Part shown: in pieces, positions 1 to 7,538 of the stretch
Numbering within the stretch: position 1 is the first letter of the stretch
Layout of the letters: every line of letters starts with the position of its first letter
NCBI GenBank assembly: GCA_946479255.1
Contig: CAMLFK010000029.1
Span: forward strand, 1-31,222
Length of the DNA: 31,222 nucleotides
Direction of reading: 5' to 3'
Source: an uncultured Oxalobacteraceae bacterium
GTDB lineage: Bacteria > Pseudomonadota > Gammaproteobacteria > Burkholderiales > Burkholderiaceae
The notes under the pieces: generated by a model
The model's input: the letters and a program-made list of their open reading frames with translations, nothing else
What the model was told of the DNA's origin: nothing
Database searches by the model: none
Made by a program: the position numbers and the translations under genes

Positions 1-590
1 CCAATGTCACGCCCGGCTACTGGCGCGATCCTGTACAAACCGCGCAGGCTTTCGACGAAGAGGGCTTCTTCTGCTCGGGCGATGCGGTCAAGTGGTTCGA
101 TCCGCAGCGTCCGGATCTCGGCTTCGTGTTCGACGGCCGGGTGGCCGAGGACTTCAAGCTTTATACCGGCACCTGGGTGAGCGTCGGCCCGCTGCGCGGA
201 CGCATCGTGCAGGAGGGCGCGCCGTACCTGCAGGATGTGGTCGTGGCCGGCCATGACCGCAGCGAGGTCGGCATCCTGATCCTGCCCAACCGCCAGCACT
301 GCCGCCGCCTGGCCGGGATGAAAGAGGGCGCCGGCGACGACGAGGTGCTGCAGGCACCGCCCGTGCGGGCGTTTTTTCAGGCCATGGTGCAGCGCCTGTA
401 CCAGCAGGGCACCGGCAGCGCCAACCGGGTGGCGCGCGCGCTGGTGCTGCTGGACCCGCCCAGCATCGATAAAGGTGAAATCACCGACAAGGGCTCGATC
501 AACCAGCGCGCCGTGCTGACCCACCGGGCGGCGCTGGTCGCGGCCCTGTATGACGACGCGCACGCAGCCGTCATCAGGCCGCTCACTTAA
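1..590 (+). CDS. fcs: Feruloyl-CoA synthetase, C-terminal part (5' end outside window)
   Basis: This is the last ~195 codons of an acyl-CoA synthetase; the frame is open from base 3, so the gene begins upstream of the window. The enzyme would activate ferulate, p-coumarate or caffeate to the CoA thioester with ATP in the cytoplasm. Visible features are the NVTPGYWRDP segment, the hinge-region GDAVKWFD stretch, GFVFDGRVAEDFKL, and a C-terminal PPSIDKGEITDKGSINQRAV stretch. That last stretch is characteristic of the long (~600 aa) feruloyl-CoA synthase family and carries the candidate catalytic lysine after GEIT. The stop lies 16 bases before the thiolase start, so the two are probably one operon. 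Family assignment is from remembered similarity. Related aryl- or long-chain acyl-CoA ligases are less likely because of the ITDKGSINQRA tail. Confidence 0.82.
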   Translation, partial: NVTPGYWRDPVQTAQAFDEEGFFCSGDAVKWFDPQRPDLGFVFDGRVAEDFKLYTGTWVSVGPLRGRIVQEGAPYLQDVVVAGHDRSEVGILILPNRQHCRRLAGMKEGAGDDEVLQAPPVRAFFQAMVQRLYQQGTGSANRVARALVLLDPPSIDKGEITDKGSINQRAVLTHRAALVAALYDDAHAAVIRPLT

Positions 591-606
591 TAAACTGGAC
601 AGGCAA

Positions 607-1857
607 ATGAAGAACAAAGGCTTTTACGGCAGTTTCGACGACGTCTGGATGATCGACGGCGTGCGTACCCCGATGGTCGATTACTGCAGCCATTTCGGCG
701 GCATTTCTCCGACTGACCTGGGCATCAAGGTGGCACGCGAGGCGCTCGCGCGAAGCGGCGTGCCTGCGGCCGACATCGGCTCCGTCATCACCGGCAATAT
801 GGCGCCCGGCGACTTTTTCCAGTTCGTGCTGCCGCGCCATATCGGCCTGTATGCGGGCGTGCCGATGGAGGTCCCGGCGATCAATGTCCAGCGCATCTGC
901 GGCACCGGCTTTGAATTGATCCGCCAGGCCGGCGACCAGATCGAGCGCGGCTATGCCGATGCCGTGCTGGTGGTGGGCACCGAAAACATGACGCGCAACC
1001 CGATCGCCGCCTTCGGCCACCGCACCGGCTTCAAGCTGGGCGCGCCGGTCGAGTTCAAGGACTATATGTGGGAAGCGCTGATCGACCCCGCTCCGGGTGT
1101 GACGATGCCGCAGACGGCCGAGAACCTGGCTAAAAAATACGGCATCACCCGCGCCGAGGTCGACGAGTACGCGGCGCTGTCGTTCGAACGTGCCTTGCGG
1201 GCCCAGGCAGCGGGATTCCACGCCGGCGAAATCGTCCCTGTGCGCAGCGAGCAGTTTGAACTGGCCGGCTATGCCACGCGAGGCATCAAGCTGCCCTCGA
1301 AGGTGGCCGAGATGGCGGTCGACACTCATCCGCGCCCGTCGCCGGTGGAAGTGCTGGCCGGACTGCGGCCCATTTACGAGGACGGGGTCCAGACCGGCGG
1401 CAACAGCTCGGCCCTGGTCGACGCGGCCGTCGGCGCCGTGGTCGCATCGGGCGCCTACGCACGCGCCAATGGCCGCACTCCGCTGGCACGCATCGTCGCC
1501 GCCGCCGTGGTGGGGGTGGAACCGGAAATCATGGGCATCGGCCCGGCCGCGGCGATCCGCTTGCTGCTCCAGCGTTCCGGCCTGGCCCTGGACGATATCG
1601 GCGTATTCGAGATCAACGAGGCGCAGGGCGCGCAAGTCATCGCGGTCGAGCGCGAACTGGGGCTGGACCGCGCCCGCCTGAACGTGAACGGCGGCGCGAT
1701 CGCGATGGGCCACCCGCTGGCTGCGACCGGCCTGCGCCTGACCCTGACCCTGGCGCGCGAACTGCGCTGCAGCGGCCAGCGTTACGGCATCTCGTCGGCC
1801 TGCGTCGGCGGCGGGCAGGGCATCGCGCTGCTGGTCGAAAACCCACACACCTACTAA
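607..1857 (+). CDS. Thiolase-family acetyl-CoA acyltransferase
   Basis: Predicted beta-ketothiolase of 416 aa, which would cleave a 3-ketoacyl-CoA with CoA to acetyl-CoA plus a shortened acyl-CoA. The nucleophile lies in INVQRICGTGFELI (C98). The C-terminal catalytic elements are GGAIAMGHPLAATG (H369) and SSACVGGGQG (C399). The usual NEAFA block reads NEAQGAQ, a visible deviation. The ATG at 607 is chosen because the frame upstream of it overlaps the end of fcs and has no thiolase homology, whereas MKNKGFYG leads straight into the DVWMIDGVRTPM domain start. Between fcs and a 3-hydroxyacyl-CoA-dehydrogenase-like SDR, the likely substrate is an aryl-3-ketopropionyl-CoA derived from feruloyl-CoA. 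A beta-ketothiolase gene (aat) beside fcs is known in ferulate-degrading Pseudomonas. General fatty-acid thiolase activity cannot be excluded. Confidence 0.88.
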   Translation: MKNKGFYGSFDDVWMIDGVRTPMVDYCSHFGGISPTDLGIKVAREALARSGVPAADIGSVITGNMAPGDFFQFVLPRHIGLYAGVPMEVPAINVQRICGTGFELIRQAGDQIERGYADAVLVVGTENMTRNPIAAFGHRTGFKLGAPVEFKDYMWEALIDPAPGVTMPQTAENLAKKYGITRAEVDEYAALSFERALRAQAAGFHAGEIVPVRSEQFELAGYATRGIKLPSKVAEMAVDTHPRPSPVEVLAGLRPIYEDGVQTGGNSSALVDAAVGAVVASGAYARANGRTPLARIVAAAVVGVEPEIMGIGPAAAIRLLLQRSGLALDDIGVFEINEAQGAQVIAVERELGLDRARLNVNGGAIAMGHPLAATGLRLTLTLARELRCSGQRYGISSACVGGGQGIALLVENPHTY

Positions 1858-1871
1858 GCACTGGAGCAATC

Positions 1872-2636
1872 ATGCAATTACAAGGACAAGCGGCGCTGGT
1901 GACCGGCGGCGCATCGGGGCTGGGCGCGGAAACGGCGCGCCAGCTGGCGCAGGACGGCGCCAAGGTCGCCATCCTCGACCTCAACATCGAAGCGGCACAG
2001 GCGCTGGCCAGCGAGATCGGCGGCCTCGCCGTGCATTGCGACATTTCGAGCGAGGCCAGCATGGAAGAAGCGCTGGCAAAGGCGCGCGCCGTCCACGGGC
2101 CGGCCCGCATTTTGATGAACTGTGCCGGCATCGGCGGCGCCAAGCGGCTGGTCGGCAAGGACGGCAAGGCGATGCCGCTGGCCGATTTTGCCCGCATCGT
2201 CAACGTCAACCTGGTCGGCACCTTCAATGCCATCCGGCTGGCGGCGGCCGACATGCTCACCCTTGAACCGCTGGAGGATGGCGAGCGTGGCGTGATCGTC
2301 TGCACCTCGTCGGTGGCCGCTTACGATGGCCAGGTCGGGCAGGCTGCTTATGCGGCCTCCAAAGGCGGCATCACCGCGCTGACCTTGCCGCTGGCGCGCG
2401 ACCTGGCGCAGTTCGGGGTGCGCGTGATGACGATCGCTCCGGGCCTGTTCATGACGCCGCTGCTGTTCCAGCTGCCGGAGGAAGTGCAGCAGTCGCTGGG
2501 TGCCTCGATTCCCTTCCCCAAGCGGCTCGGCAAGGCGGCCGAATTCGCCCAGCTGGCGCTGCACATCGCAGGCAACCTGTCGCTCAACGGCGAAGTGATC
2601 CGCCTGGACGGCGCACTTCGGCTGCCGCCGCGCTGA
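1872..2636 (+). CDS. SDR, 3-hydroxyacyl-CoA dehydrogenase type (HSD10-like)
   Basis: Predicted NAD-dependent short-chain dehydrogenase of 254 aa. The cofactor motif is TGGASGLG (residues ~11-18), the NNAG motif appears as NCAG, the catalytic Ser is in CTSSVAA, and the Tyr/Lys pair is in YAASK. The region GKAMPLADFARIVNVNLVGTFN followed by the long ALEPLEDGERG-type loop resembles type-2 (HSD17B10-like) 3-hydroxyacyl-CoA dehydrogenases. The start lies 14 bases after the thiolase stop, with GGAGCAATC just before the ATG, so it is in the same operon. It would oxidise the 3-hydroxyacyl-CoA formed after hydration of feruloyl-CoA and hand the keto product to the thiolase. The hydratase is not in the window. 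The gene ends 15 bases from the convergent Lrp gene. Confidence 0.85.
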   Translation: MQLQGQAALVTGGASGLGAETARQLAQDGAKVAILDLNIEAAQALASEIGGLAVHCDISSEASMEEALAKARAVHGPARILMNCAGIGGAKRLVGKDGKAMPLADFARIVNVNLVGTFNAIRLAAADMLTLEPLEDGERGVIVCTSSVAAYDGQVGQAAYAASKGGITALTLPLARDLAQFGVRVMTIAPGLFMTPLLFQLPEEVQQSLGASIPFPKRLGKAAEFAQLALHIAGNLSLNGEVIRLDGALRLPPR

Positions 2637-2651
2637 CAGGGAAAGAGCGCG

Positions 2652-3155
2652 TCACTCCCAGCTTCCTTTCCCGCTGATGATGGTGGCCAGCGGGGAACTA
2701 CGCCGGGGGAGGGGCTGGCGCAATACGATCCGGCTGGAGAATTTCAGGATGCCGATCTGAGCGTCAAGCAGGTGCTCCATCAGGGCCTGGAAGCCGGCCA
2801 CACTCGGTGCCACGATTTTCAACAGGTAGTCGTAACCGCCGCTGACGTTGTAGCACTCGACGATTTCATCGTACTTGCCAACAACGGCTTCGAATTTACG
2901 GAAGTCGGCGGGTTTATGGCAGCCGAGGGTCACTTCGGAAAACACGACAACGTGGCTGCCCAGTGTCTCGAGCGCGACCTCGGCGCCATAGCCGCGGATG
3001 ACGCCGATATCCTGCAGGCGCTTGGTGCGAAGCAGACATGGGCTCGGACTGAGGTCGATGGCTTCGGCCAGTTCTACATTCGAACATCGCCCCTCGCGCT
3101 GCAAATGCACGAGAATCTTGATGTCGTACCGGTCGAGTGTCACGATTGATCCCAT
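2652..3155 (-). CDS. Lrp/AsnC-family transcriptional regulator
   Basis: Predicted 167-aa DNA-binding regulator. The N-terminal winged helix is TLDRYDIKILVHLQREGR... with the recognition region SPSPCLLRTKRLQDIGVI (residues ~31-50). The RAM/AsnC ligand-binding domain follows, with the GGYDYLLKIVAPS motif near residue 105. It is the last gene of the minus-strand operon, 16 bases after the aminotransferase stop. Lrp-type proteins beside amino-acid catabolic genes commonly sense the amino-acid substrate and control the neighbouring operon, so local control is the simplest inference. The Shine-Dalgarno site sits unusually close to the ATG at 3155; a GTG three codons further in (3146) is an alternative start. 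Confidence 0.87.
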   Translation of the reverse strand: MGSIVTLDRYDIKILVHLQREGRCSNVELAEAIDLSPSPCLLRTKRLQDIGVIRGYGAEVALETLGSHVVVFSEVTLGCHKPADFRKFEAVVGKYDEIVECYNVSGGYDYLLKIVAPSVAGFQALMEHLLDAQIGILKFSSRIVLRQPLPRRSSPLATIISGKGSWE

Positions 3156-3171
3156 GTCCTGATGATACCAC

Positions 3172-4524
3172 CTAGGCCGAGCGCGCTTCGGTCAGCGAGG
3201 CGTCGAGCGCCTCGATCACCATGCCTGCCTGGTCGGCCGACAGTACAAGCGGTGGCCGGACCTTGAGCACATTGTGGCCCGTGGCGCAGGCGCTCAGCAA
3301 GACGCCCTTGTCGCGCATGCGATTGACCACCTGGTTGGTCAGCCAGCGGTCCGGTGTTCGCGTGCCGCGGTCCGACACCAGCTCCACCCCAACAAACAAG
3401 CCCGCGCCACGCACGTCGCCAATCGCCTCGTGCCGGCCGGCGAGGTCAAAGATACCATCGCGCAGGACCTTGCCGACTCTGGCGGCGTGCTGCATCAGGC
3501 CTTCCTGCTCGATCGTTTTCAGCACCGCCAGCGCTGCAGCGCAGGACACGGTGTTGCCCGCGAAGGTGTTGAAATAGCGTGAATTGCGCCCGAATTCCGC
3601 CAATGCGTCGGCGGTGGCAAGCAGTCCGGCGATCGGCTGTCCATTTCCCATCGGCTTACCCAGGGTGACGATGTCCGGGATTACGCCATGGCGCTGGAAG
3701 CCCCACATGTGTTCACCCGTGCGGCCGAAGCCTGGCTGGACTTCGTCCGCGATGAACAGGCCCCCGGCGCGCTTGATCGCATCGACAGCGCCCTTCAGGA
3801 AGCCCGCGGGTTCGGGCAGGATACCGTCGCTGGTGAACAGCGAATCGACAATCAGCGCTGCCGGCTTGATGCCGTGACGGCGCAGATCGGCAATCGCGGC
3901 CTCGACGTCGCGTGTGAAGCGCTCGCCCAGGTCCTCGCCACCGGCATGATACTGGCGTGGCGCCGGAACCAGGCGAACGTGCGCGCCCAGGTCGACGGTC
4001 GCGCCGAGCGAAGGCGAAAATTGCGAGACGGCGTCGGTGATGCCGTGATAGGCGGTATCGGTCACGATCACGCCCGTGCCGCCGGTGCGCACTTTGGCGA
4101 TGCGATAGGCCAGGTCATTTGCCTCGCTGCCGGTACAAGTGAGCATCAGGTGCGCCAACTCCGTCTCCGGCACACTCGCCAGCAGGCGCTCGGCCAGTTC
4201 CAGGATCGTATCGTGCAGATAACGGGTATTGGTCGCCAGCGTACGCACTTGCGTGCAGATCGCCTCGGTCACCGCCGGGTGGCAATGCCCGAGCGAGGTG
4301 ACATTGTTGTACACGTCGAGGTAACGGCGCCCCTGCGGATCGATCAGCCACACGCCTTCGCCGCGCACGATGTGCAGCGGATGCTCGTACATCAGCCGGT
4401 ATGCCGGGCCAAGCAAGGCGTCGCGCCGTTCAATCATCGCCCCGGTGACCGGTCCCACATCGGCGCGTCCGGGGATATAGGCATTGACCATATTGAGATC
4501 GGTGGTGCTTTTCATGGTTTTCAT
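3172..4524 (-). CDS. Class III PLP aminotransferase fold, phospho-lyase type (ETNPPL/PHYKPL-like)
   Basis: 450-aa fold-type I PLP enzyme. Recognisable elements are VYNNVTSLGHCHPAV (~71-85), NTRYLHDTILELAERLL (~99-115), TGSEANDLAYRIAK (~131-144), IADEVQPGFGRTG with PLP-nitrogen-binding D260, and TLGKPMGNGQPIAG with the Schiff-base lysine K290. The VYNNV...GHCHP and NTRYLHD blocks recall the vertebrate ammonio-phospholyases acting on phosphoethanolamine and 5-phosphohydroxylysine. The gene directly before it encodes a hydroxylysine-kinase-like protein, which supports a phospho-lyase (phosphate plus ammonia elimination) over a simple transaminase. The gap to that gene is only 7 bases. An in-frame ATG at 4515, with AGGA upstream, is an alternative start. 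An ordinary omega-transaminase remains possible. Confidence 0.8.
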   Translation of the reverse strand: MKTMKSTTDLNMVNAYIPGRADVGPVTGAMIERRDALLGPAYRLMYEHPLHIVRGEGVWLIDPQGRRYLDVYNNVTSLGHCHPAVTEAICTQVRTLATNTRYLHDTILELAERLLASVPETELAHLMLTCTGSEANDLAYRIAKVRTGGTGVIVTDTAYHGITDAVSQFSPSLGATVDLGAHVRLVPAPRQYHAGGEDLGERFTRDVEAAIADLRRHGIKPAALIVDSLFTSDGILPEPAGFLKGAVDAIKRAGGLFIADEVQPGFGRTGEHMWGFQRHGVIPDIVTLGKPMGNGQPIAGLLATADALAEFGRNSRYFNTFAGNTVSCAAALAVLKTIEQEGLMQHAARVGKVLRDGIFDLAGRHEAIGDVRGAGLFVGVELVSDRGTRTPDRWLTNQVVNRMRDKGVLLSACATGHNVLKVRPPLVLSADQAGMVIEALDASLTEARSA

Positions 4525-4531
4525 CCTGGTG

Positions 4532-5587
4532 TCATCCTTTTTGTATTTCGGTCAGTAATCGGTCACGCGCCGTATTGCGCGAAAGGTCAGCCATCTGGGC
4601 CAGTGCCTCCCACGCGGCGGGGTTGTGTCGCATGATGTAGGCGCGGTTCTCCGGGTAGCGCGCCGCGCGCCATTCCGAAATCAGCGCCGTGACGAGCTGG
4701 CGTGTCGCCATCAGGTCCGCGACGATGTCCTGCTCGACGTCCTGCAGCGGCAAGGTCGCATGGTAGGCGCCGACGAATTGCGCCGGCCCTTCGAAAGGGT
4801 CGGCATTGCCCGCCATGTGAAAGGCAGCCGCGGTGGCCACTTCGCCGACCAGCGGCGCATGCAGCATGTCGCCGAAGTCGATCACGCCGGTGATGCGCTC
4901 ATGGTCGCCGGCGTCGACCAGCACGTTGTAGAGGTGGTAGTCGTTGTGGATCACCTGCGCCCGTAGCGAGCCCAGGCGCGGGAGCACATGGTCGGTGAAG
5001 CGTTTCATGAACGCCGTTGCGAGCGCGCGGCGCGGCGCGTCCACGACGCCATCGAGCTTGTCCGCCAGGCGGTGCGCGGTGGAGACGTTCCATAGCAAAT
5101 CGTGGCTGGCGGCAGGATGGCTGAAGCCGTGCAGGGCGAGATCGAGCTCGGCGAGTCCGGTGCCCATTGCGCGGCGTTGCGAGGCGGTCCGGGCGGTCTC
5201 CCGGATCTGGATGCCATCGAGGTAGGTGAGCATCCTCACGCTGGTTTGGAGGCCATCATCGAGCGTCACATTGTCGCGCGCTCGTCCGCCAAGCGTGCGC
5301 ACCACGCGCGGCACCGGCAGGCCGGGCGCGGCCCGGGCGATGTGATCGAGCGCGGCGATCTGTAGATCGACCACCGGCAAGGGCTCGGATGGATTGCTGA
5401 TCTTGACCACGTAGCGCTTGCCGTCGGCGGCCTTGATGCAGCAATTCTGGTCACGCTCGCTCGCCAGCGATTGAGCCTTGCCATCGATGCCATACAGGCG
5501 GGCGACCAGGTCCTCCACGGTGGCCAGGGCCAGGCTGGGCGGCGGCGTACTGATTGCCGCGGCCTCGATGGGGGGATCGGCCAGCAT
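4532..5587 (-). CDS. APH-fold phosphotransferase, hydroxylysine-kinase-like
   Basis: 351-aa small-molecule kinase of the aminoglycoside-phosphotransferase/choline-kinase fold. The nucleotide-binding lysine is in RYVVKISNPSEP (~59-70). The catalytic loop is VIHNDYHLYNVLV (~212-224; HND instead of the usual HGD) and the metal-binding motif is VIDFGD (~235-240). SVRMLTYLDG and the C-terminal RYPENRAYIMRHNPAAW resemble hydroxylysine kinase (HYKK/AGPHD1). The ATG at 5587 shares a base with the TGA of the HAD gene (TGATG); a GTG one codon earlier (5590) would give a 4-base overlap. With the following PLP enzyme it forms a kinase/phospho-lyase pair: phosphorylate a hydroxylated amine, then eliminate phosphate and ammonia. 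The substrate cannot be read from sequence; 5-hydroxylysine, ethanolamine or a relative are candidates. Confidence 0.78.
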   Translation of the reverse strand: MLADPPIEAAAISTPPPSLALATVEDLVARLYGIDGKAQSLASERDQNCCIKAADGKRYVVKISNPSEPLPVVDLQIAALDHIARAAPGLPVPRVVRTLGGRARDNVTLDDGLQTSVRMLTYLDGIQIRETARTASQRRAMGTGLAELDLALHGFSHPAASHDLLWNVSTAHRLADKLDGVVDAPRRALATAFMKRFTDHVLPRLGSLRAQVIHNDYHLYNVLVDAGDHERITGVIDFGDMLHAPLVGEVATAAAFHMAGNADPFEGPAQFVGAYHATLPLQDVEQDIVADLMATRQLVTALISEWRAARYPENRAYIMRHNPAAWEALAQMADLSRNTARDRLLTEIQKG

Positions 5588-6273
5588 CACGCGCCCCCGC
5601 CCTGGTTTGTGAGGCCCAGCAAACCTGGCAGCTGGCGCACGTCGGTCAGCCTGTTGACGCCGTAGTTGTCGGCGGTGGGCTCGTGACCGCGATCGATGAA
5701 GGCCTTGGCCATGAATCCCAGGTCGGAAGCGCTCATCAGGTCGTAACGGAAGCTCGACGAAACGTGCATCATCTGCTCCGGTCCACAGCCGAGCTGATCG
5801 AACATATATTCGAAAGTTTGCAGGCGCGGTTTGTAGGCGTTTGCTTCCTCGGCGGTGTACACGGCGTGGAATGGCGCCTTCAGATGGGCGACGCTATGCG
5901 GAATCAGGTCGACCATCGAATTGGACAGGATCACCAGCGGGATGTGCGGCGCGATGGCCTTGAGCACCTCGACGACGTTCGGATGCGGCTGCCAGGTCGG
6001 GATCGCGTTATACAGGGCGAGCGCGTCCGATGATCGGTATTCGACGCCATGTGCCTTGCAGGCCCGGTGAATGGAATTTTCCACCACATCGAAGAAGGGC
6101 TTGAAGTCGCCAAGCACTTCATCGAGGCGGTAGGCACGGAAGCTGTCCAGGAAGGCCGGCATCTTATTGCGCGGTACACGATCTTCGAAGATGGCTTTTG
6201 CAGTCGGTCCCATTTCGAAGTTGATCAGGGTACCGTAGCAGTCGAAGCTGATGAATTTAGGTGTGAATATCAT
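5587..6273 (-). CDS. HAD-superfamily hydrolase, haloacid dehalogenase type II-like
   Basis: 228-aa Rossmannoid HAD hydrolase. Motif I is SFDCYGTLINFE (nucleophile Asp near residue 10). Motif II is VILSNSMVDL. The motif III lysine is in AYKPRLQTFEYMF. Motif IV lies in MMHVSSSFRYDLMSASDLGF. The cap-region FRAYRLDEV resembles the Arg-bearing substrate segment of L-2-haloacid dehalogenases, but the SSNAWD signature of those enzymes is replaced by SSSFRYD, so dehalogenation is doubtful. The start is well supported by AAGGAGATTAACC before the ATG. It is the first gene of the minus-strand operon and overlaps the kinase start, so it probably acts in the same pathway, for example as a phosphatase on an intermediate. 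That role is inferred. Confidence 0.8.
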   Translation of the reverse strand: MIFTPKFISFDCYGTLINFEMGPTAKAIFEDRVPRNKMPAFLDSFRAYRLDEVLGDFKPFFDVVENSIHRACKAHGVEYRSSDALALYNAIPTWQPHPNVVEVLKAIAPHIPLVILSNSMVDLIPHSVAHLKAPFHAVYTAEEANAYKPRLQTFEYMFDQLGCGPEQMMHVSSSFRYDLMSASDLGFMAKAFIDRGHEPTADNYGVNRLTDVRQLPGLLGLTNQGGGA

Positions 6274-6463
6274 GGTTAATCTCCTTGGCTAGAATGAAAC
6301 CAAGTTTAGAGATTTCGATGAACAGGAAATGCTTTAATGGGGCAAAACTCAAGCAGTTTCTGGTTCAATCCAGACCGTGCCTGGCATTTTTTGATGACCC
6401 GCGACGGCGCACTGGCAGGGTGGGGCGTGCTAACATCTGGCCCATACACTTCTTCGTTGAACC

Positions 6464-6940
6464 ATGCCTGCCAAGAAATCCGCCCAGCTTATCTCCGCCA
6501 TCCAGGAAACCGCCGAACAGGAACTCGACCAGAGCCTGTTATTCAGCCTGGTCGGCTATAACTGCAAGCGCGCTTACCTGCACATCAAGCCGATGTTCGA
6601 CAAGCGCATGGCGAAGTACGATTTGCGGCCGGTGGAGTTCACGGCCCTGAGCCTGATTAACGCCAATCCCAACATCAACCAGAAGCGCTTGTCGGAGGCG
6701 ATCAATGTGTCGCCGCCCAACCTGGCCACCTTGCTGGACCGGCTCGAAGCGCGCGGCCTGCTGCAGCGCCAGCGCAACCCGCTCGACAAGCGTTCGCAGA
6801 CCCTGGTGCTGACGGCCGAAGGCGCGCGCCTGTGCGCCAAGGCGGAGAAGACCGCGACCGAACTGGAAGCGGAGGCATCGAGCGCGCTGAGCGACGCCGA
6901 GCGTGCGCAGCTTATCAGCTTGCTGCAAAAGATTGCCTGA
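6464..6940 (+). CDS. MarR-family transcriptional regulator
   Basis: 158-aa winged-helix regulator. MarR hallmarks are LRPVEFTALSLINANPNINQKRLSEAINV (helices ahead of the recognition helix), NLATLLDRLEARGLLQRQ and the wing NPLDKRSQTLVLTAEG. It is transcribed away from the HAD/kinase/aminotransferase operon with ~190 bases between them, so it may control that operon or itself. A role in the hydroxycinnamate cluster is also possible, because MarR proteins are common regulators of ferulate catabolism, but the distance makes this weak. No convincing Shine-Dalgarno precedes the ATG at 6464 (CTTCGTTGAACC). The start is kept because the reading frame upstream shows no MarR-like sequence. Confidence 0.85.
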   Translation: MPAKKSAQLISAIQETAEQELDQSLLFSLVGYNCKRAYLHIKPMFDKRMAKYDLRPVEFTALSLINANPNINQKRLSEAINVSPPNLATLLDRLEARGLLQRQRNPLDKRSQTLVLTAEGARLCAKAEKTATELEAEASSALSDAERAQLISLLQKIA

Positions 6941-7013
6941 GCGAGGCGGGCTACGGCGACATCGCAGCCCGACTCCACAACTGACGCCATGAGCGATGCG
7001 CGGCGAGGCAGGC

Positions 7014-7538
7014 TCACTTCAGCGCGGGCTCGATACCCAGGCAGACAGGAATGCGCGAGCCGGTGCCGCAGCGGTTGGCATGCCCGGTGTTCTGGCCACT
7101 GATAACAAGCTGTCCGGCCGCATCGTAGATCTCGAACCTGCTGACCTCATTGTACGAATCTCCGCCCGGATCGAGCGTAATGTCGGACACTACCCTGACA
7201 ACGCCAGAATAGGTGCGGGCGCCCATGAAACTGAAGAACGTCATTGTCCTTTGAAACTCACCGCGGCCGGTGCGTCTCCATTCCCCGTGTCCCAGGCCGC
7301 GGATCATGGGCGTATTGTTTTCCTCCAGGGATTGCCCGGTTGGGATATAGGTCACCACTGAGAGGAATGGTGACGGTTGGCCAGGGGCCCCGCTGACGGT
7401 TGCGACCCATGTTCCCTCCAGCACTTCGCGTGGGTGGTGCTGGCCGGGACCAGGCGCGAAGACGCAAGCAGACAAGGTTGCTGCGCCGAGGACGAAGGCC
7501 AGGCGCGATACCCAGCCGTGAAAGTTAAAGTTTTTCAT
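7014..7538 (-). CDS. Putative lipoprotein of unknown function
   Basis: 174-aa protein beginning MKNFNFHGWVSRLAF. It has a hydrophobic signal segment ending in AATLSAC, a plausible lipobox with the modified Cys near residue 25. It is therefore probably anchored to a membrane facing the periplasm. The mature part has EGTWVATVSG, a repeated beta-strand-like texture and two further cysteines near the end (ANRCGTG, IPVCLG), which could form a disulfide. No family is recognised. The ATG at 7538 is chosen over the longer frame to 7691 because AGAAGGTG sits 7 bases upstream of it and the signal peptide starts there. It stands alone, convergent with the MarR gene (7014 versus 6940). Confidence 0.7.
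   Translation of the reverse strand: MKNFNFHGWVSRLAFVLGAATLSACVFAPGPGQHHPREVLEGTWVATVSGAPGQPSPFLSVVTYIPTGQSLEENNTPMIRGLGHGEWRRTGRGEFQRTMTFFSFMGARTYSGVVRVVSDITLDPGGDSYNEVSRFEIYDAAGQLVISGQNTGHANRCGTGSRIPVCLGIEPALK

Noticed and set aside
583..1869. 428-codon open frame on the minus strand
   Set aside because: Antisense to the thiolase; no family resemblance.
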